A stretch of DNA of 64,000 nt, from NCBI GenBank assembly GCA_040365065.1, contig BAABNI010000003.1, positions 186,001-250,000 of the forward strand, read 5' to 3'. The translations under genes and the position numbers were made by a program. This stretch comes from Pelagadaptatus aseana. GTDB taxonomy: Bacteria; Pseudomonadota; Gammaproteobacteria; Pseudomonadales; Cellvibrionaceae. The notes beneath the pieces are model-generated. The model saw only the letters and a program-made list of their open reading frames with translations, did not search any database and had not been told where the DNA came from. Positions 62,201-64,000 of this stretch are shown piece after piece (within the stretch, counting starts at the first letter, position 1; the number at the start of each line of letters is the position of its first letter).

Positions 62201-62677
62201 ATGAAACACGTAGTTTACCCTGGCACTTTTGACCCCATTACCAACGGCCACATTGATCTGGTAGAGCGCGCTTGCCGCCTGTTTGACAAGGTCACCGTAG
62301 CCATCGCCGCCAGCACCAAGAAAAACCCTCTGTTCACTCTCGAAGAGCGCGTTAATCAGGTCACCAAAGTTCTGGCGCATCTCGATAACGTGGAAATCTG
62401 TGGTTTTGATATTCTGCTGGCTGAACTGATCAAGCAGAAAAAGGCCAATGGCGTGTTGCGCGGCCTGCGTGCGGTATCCGATTTTGAATATGAGTTCCAG
62501 CTGGCCAATATGAACCGGGCACTGATGCCCGAGATGGAGAGCCTGTTTCTGACGCCGGCAGAGCACCTGTCCTATATTTCTTCGTCTCTGGTACGGGAAA
62601 TTGCCTCACTGGACGGTGATGTCAGCAAATTTGTCCACCCGTTTATCGTGGATGAGCTCAAAGCCAAGTTCAATTGA
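62201..62677 (+). CDS. coaD: Phosphopantetheine adenylyltransferase
   Basis: The 158-residue product has the nucleotidyltransferase motif PGTFDPITNGHIDLVERA at residues 5-22, GVLRGLRAVSDFEYE near 84 and SSSLVREIA near 127. It makes dephospho-CoA from phosphopantetheine and ATP. A palindromic terminator follows. Confidence 0.97.
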   Translation: MKHVVYPGTFDPITNGHIDLVERACRLFDKVTVAIAASTKKNPLFTLEERVNQVTKVLAHLDNVEICGFDILLAELIKQKKANGVLRGLRAVSDFEYEFQLANMNRALMPEMESLFLTPAEHLSYISSSLVREIASLDGDVSKFVHPFIVDELKAKFN

Positions 62678-62690
62678 TCACCGGCTTTAC

Positions 62691-62730
62691 AGGCATTAAA
62701 AAAGGGCGCATGCGCCCTTTTTTAATGCCT
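62691..62730. terminator. Perfect-palindrome bidirectional terminator after coaD
   Basis: A 40-base perfect palindrome centred on GCATGC, with arms AGGCATTAAAAAAGGGCGCA and its complement, lies between the convergent coaD and the small secreted protein gene. The A and T tracts flank a GC-rich stem. Confidence 0.93.
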
Positions 62731-62746
62731 GATTGATGCTCTTAGT

Positions 62747-63070
62747 TCACTCGGTCATATTGCCACGCTTGTAACCATCACCAATACAACCCAGACAACG
62801 CTTGAACGCGGACTCAGCCGGGCCAACAATCAAAGTATCTGCAGCCTGATCGGCATTGCCACCCATCAACGAAAACGGTGCACTGACCAGCCATAACGCA
62901 CTGCCAACAATCGTGGTAGCAATCATTACCGGGCGCACAATCAGTGCATCGGTGGTCATGGCCAGCGCCGAGGGATTTTCCTCCACTTCACCCACACCCC
63001 AGCTCCACTGACTGACTGATAAACACAGCAGTAAGGTGGTAACTTTTGCGATCATCCCTAAAGCATTCAT
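62747..63070 (-). CDS. Small secreted or membrane protein, unknown
   Basis: The 107-residue product has a GAGGAG site 6 bases before ATG 63070, a signal segment ending near SWGVG (about residue 26), a second hydrophobic stretch (MIATTIVGSALWLVSAPFSLMGG, about 49-70) and a C-terminal Cys pair FKRCLGCIGDGYKRG. I do not recognise a named family. The strong ribosome site supports real translation. Confidence 0.7.
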   Translation of the reverse strand: MNALGMIAKVTTLLLCLSVSQWSWGVGEVEENPSALAMTTDALIVRPVMIATTIVGSALWLVSAPFSLMGGNADQAADTLIVGPAESAFKRCLGCIGDGYKRGNMTE

Positions 63071-63215
63071 AGTAATCTCCTCTATTCTTGCGGTTATCCT
63101 GAGTTCTGTTACTCAATGATTCTAGATATGTGCACTGGGCTCTGAAGCGCCATTTGAAACACCAATAAAACCACAGCTTATGACCCCAGTGTAGCCCTGA
63201 ACCGCAAAAACGCCT

Positions 63216-64000
63216 TTATTTCTGACACTGGCTGCAAAAAACCGTGGTTCGCTGCCCCAATTTTACTTCTTTGAGTGCCCGGCCACAGCGGCAACAGGGT
63301 TGTCCACCTCGCCCATACACCAGCAGCTCCTGTTTGAAATAACCCGGTTTGCCATCACCACCCACGAAATCCTTCAAGGTGGTGCCGCCCTGCTCGATGG
63401 CTCGGGCCAACACCTGCTTTACCTCTACGGCCAGCGCCTGATATTGCTTTCTTGTCACCTTGCCAGCGGCTTTGGTCGGACGAATACCCGCGGCGAACAA
63501 AGCTTCGTTAGCGTAGATATTACCGACCCCCACAACCACTTTGCTGTCCATCAGAAACTGTTTGATAGCCTGAGTCCGCTTACGCGAGCACTGGAACAGA
63601 TAGTCGCCATTGAAGTCATCCGTAAGTGGTTCAGGTCCCAGATGTGCAATCAACTTATGCTCTGCCACGGGACCACTGCTCCAAAGCACGGCACCAAAAC
63701 GGCGGGGGTCATTCAGGCGCACAATCGCGCCATTGGTAAAAACCAGATCGACGTGGTCGTGCTTGCCGACCGGCTCGCTACCGCTGACCACACGCAAACT
63801 GCCAGACATCCCCAAATGAATCAGGACAGTGCCTTGTTCAAGCTCAAAAAGTAAATACTTACCCCGGCGGTATAGCTTATTTACAGTCGACCCGGCAATA
63901 CAGTAATCCAAATCGTCGGGCACCGGCCAACGCAATCCTGAGTGACGAACAACCGCCCGATCAATGGTTTGCCCGTCAACATAGGGCTCTATCCCCCTGC
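63216..64000 (-). CDS. mutM: Formamidopyrimidine-DNA glycosylase, partial (N-terminus beyond right edge)
   Basis: The minus-strand frame is open to the right edge and gives 261 residues; about ten N-terminal residues including the catalytic Pro are off the window. Visible landmarks are RGIEPYVDGQ at the edge, RRGKYLLFEL, LIHLGMSGSL, LNDPRRFGAVLW, KQFLMDSKVVVGVGNIYANEALF and GGTTLKDFVGGDGKPGYF. The C-terminal zinc finger C-x2-C...C-x2-C (CCRCGRALK, VFCSQCQK) is intact. It removes 8-oxoguanine and complements MutY elsewhere in the window. Confidence 0.95.
   Translation of the reverse strand, partial: RGIEPYVDGQTIDRAVVRHSGLRWPVPDDLDYCIAGSTVNKLYRRGKYLLFELEQGTVLIHLGMSGSLRVVSGSEPVGKHDHVDLVFTNGAIVRLNDPRRFGAVLWSSGPVAEHKLIAHLGPEPLTDDFNGDYLFQCSRKRTQAIKQFLMDSKVVVGVGNIYANEALFAAGIRPTKAAGKVTRKQYQALAVEVKQVLARAIEQGGTTLKDFVGGDGKPGYFKQELLVYGRGGQPCCRCGRALKEVKLGQRTTVFCSQCQK

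Overview
The window is a dense, mostly housekeeping stretch of chromosome from a gammaproteobacterium. Its neighbourhoods resemble those of Pseudomonas and the marine Cellvibrio-type relatives: pyrE beside a Crc-like protein, asmA-mutY-yggX beside tRNA-Phe, dsbB/algQ/FKBP/AlgP-like/TIGR02444 together, ftsY-ftsE-ftsX-rpoH in order, and coaD close to mutM. I see no prophage, insertion sequence, CRISPR array or conjugation gene. The assignment rests on protein families and gene order read by eye; no database was searched.

Layout. 1-7.2 kb: N-terminal part of tex, then a divergent RND efflux operon (membrane-fusion protein, pump, and a secreted chalcone isomerase-like/TonB-C protein). 7.2-11.7 kb: MAPEG protein, DUF4124 protein, pyrE, crc-like gene, cytochrome c5, fatty acid desaturase. 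11.7-16.2 kb: tRNA-Arg(CCG), a PrpF-family gene, two paralogous membrane diguanylate cyclases, a potassium channel. 16.3-22.5 kb: an eight-kb-class metabolic cluster: DUF1445 (YcsI/D-glutamate cyclase N-domain), PxpA, PxpB, PxpC (5-oxoprolinase), DUF4392 (D-glutamate cyclase C-domain), then D-amino-acid transaminase and alanine racemase. 22.6-28.6 kb: PAS-GGDEF-EAL protein, Old Yellow Enzyme divergent from a MerR regulator with a textbook MerR promoter, and a sulfatase. 28.6-29.35 kb: a 230-bp tandem duplication carrying decayed tRNA 3' ends and terminators, ending at tRNA-Phe. 29.4-33.7 kb: asmA-mutY-yggX and a periplasmic binding protein. 33.8-42.4 kb: gcvT-gcvH, FliL-like protein, dsbB, lrgAB-like pair, rsd/algQ, WD40 lipoprotein, FKBP, DUF4124, AlgP-like protein, TIGR02444. 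42.4-48.9 kb: a signalling locus (outer-membrane porin-like protein and PstS-like binding protein, divergent from a response regulator, hybrid kinase and second response regulator). 48.9-57.1 kb: ABC-F ATPase, UDG-like protein, unknown helical protein, elbB, tandem Usp, OmpA/OprF-like porin, DUF2959 lipoprotein, trmB, DUF423. 57.2-64 kb: rpoH, ftsX, ftsE, ftsY, then rsmD and coaD, a small secreted protein and mutM, which runs off the right edge.

Most interesting points: (1) the split D-glutamate cyclase plus PxpABC plus D-amino-acid transaminase plus alanine racemase, which reads as a route from D-Ala/D-Glu to L-Glu through 5-oxoproline; (2) a near-perfect CIRCE element overlapping a sigma-E-like promoter upstream of rpoH; (3) the tandem tRNA-tail repeat; (4) the porin/binding-protein/phosphorelay locus with a pseudo-receiver; (5) the CHI-like/TonB-C fusion protein in the efflux operon.
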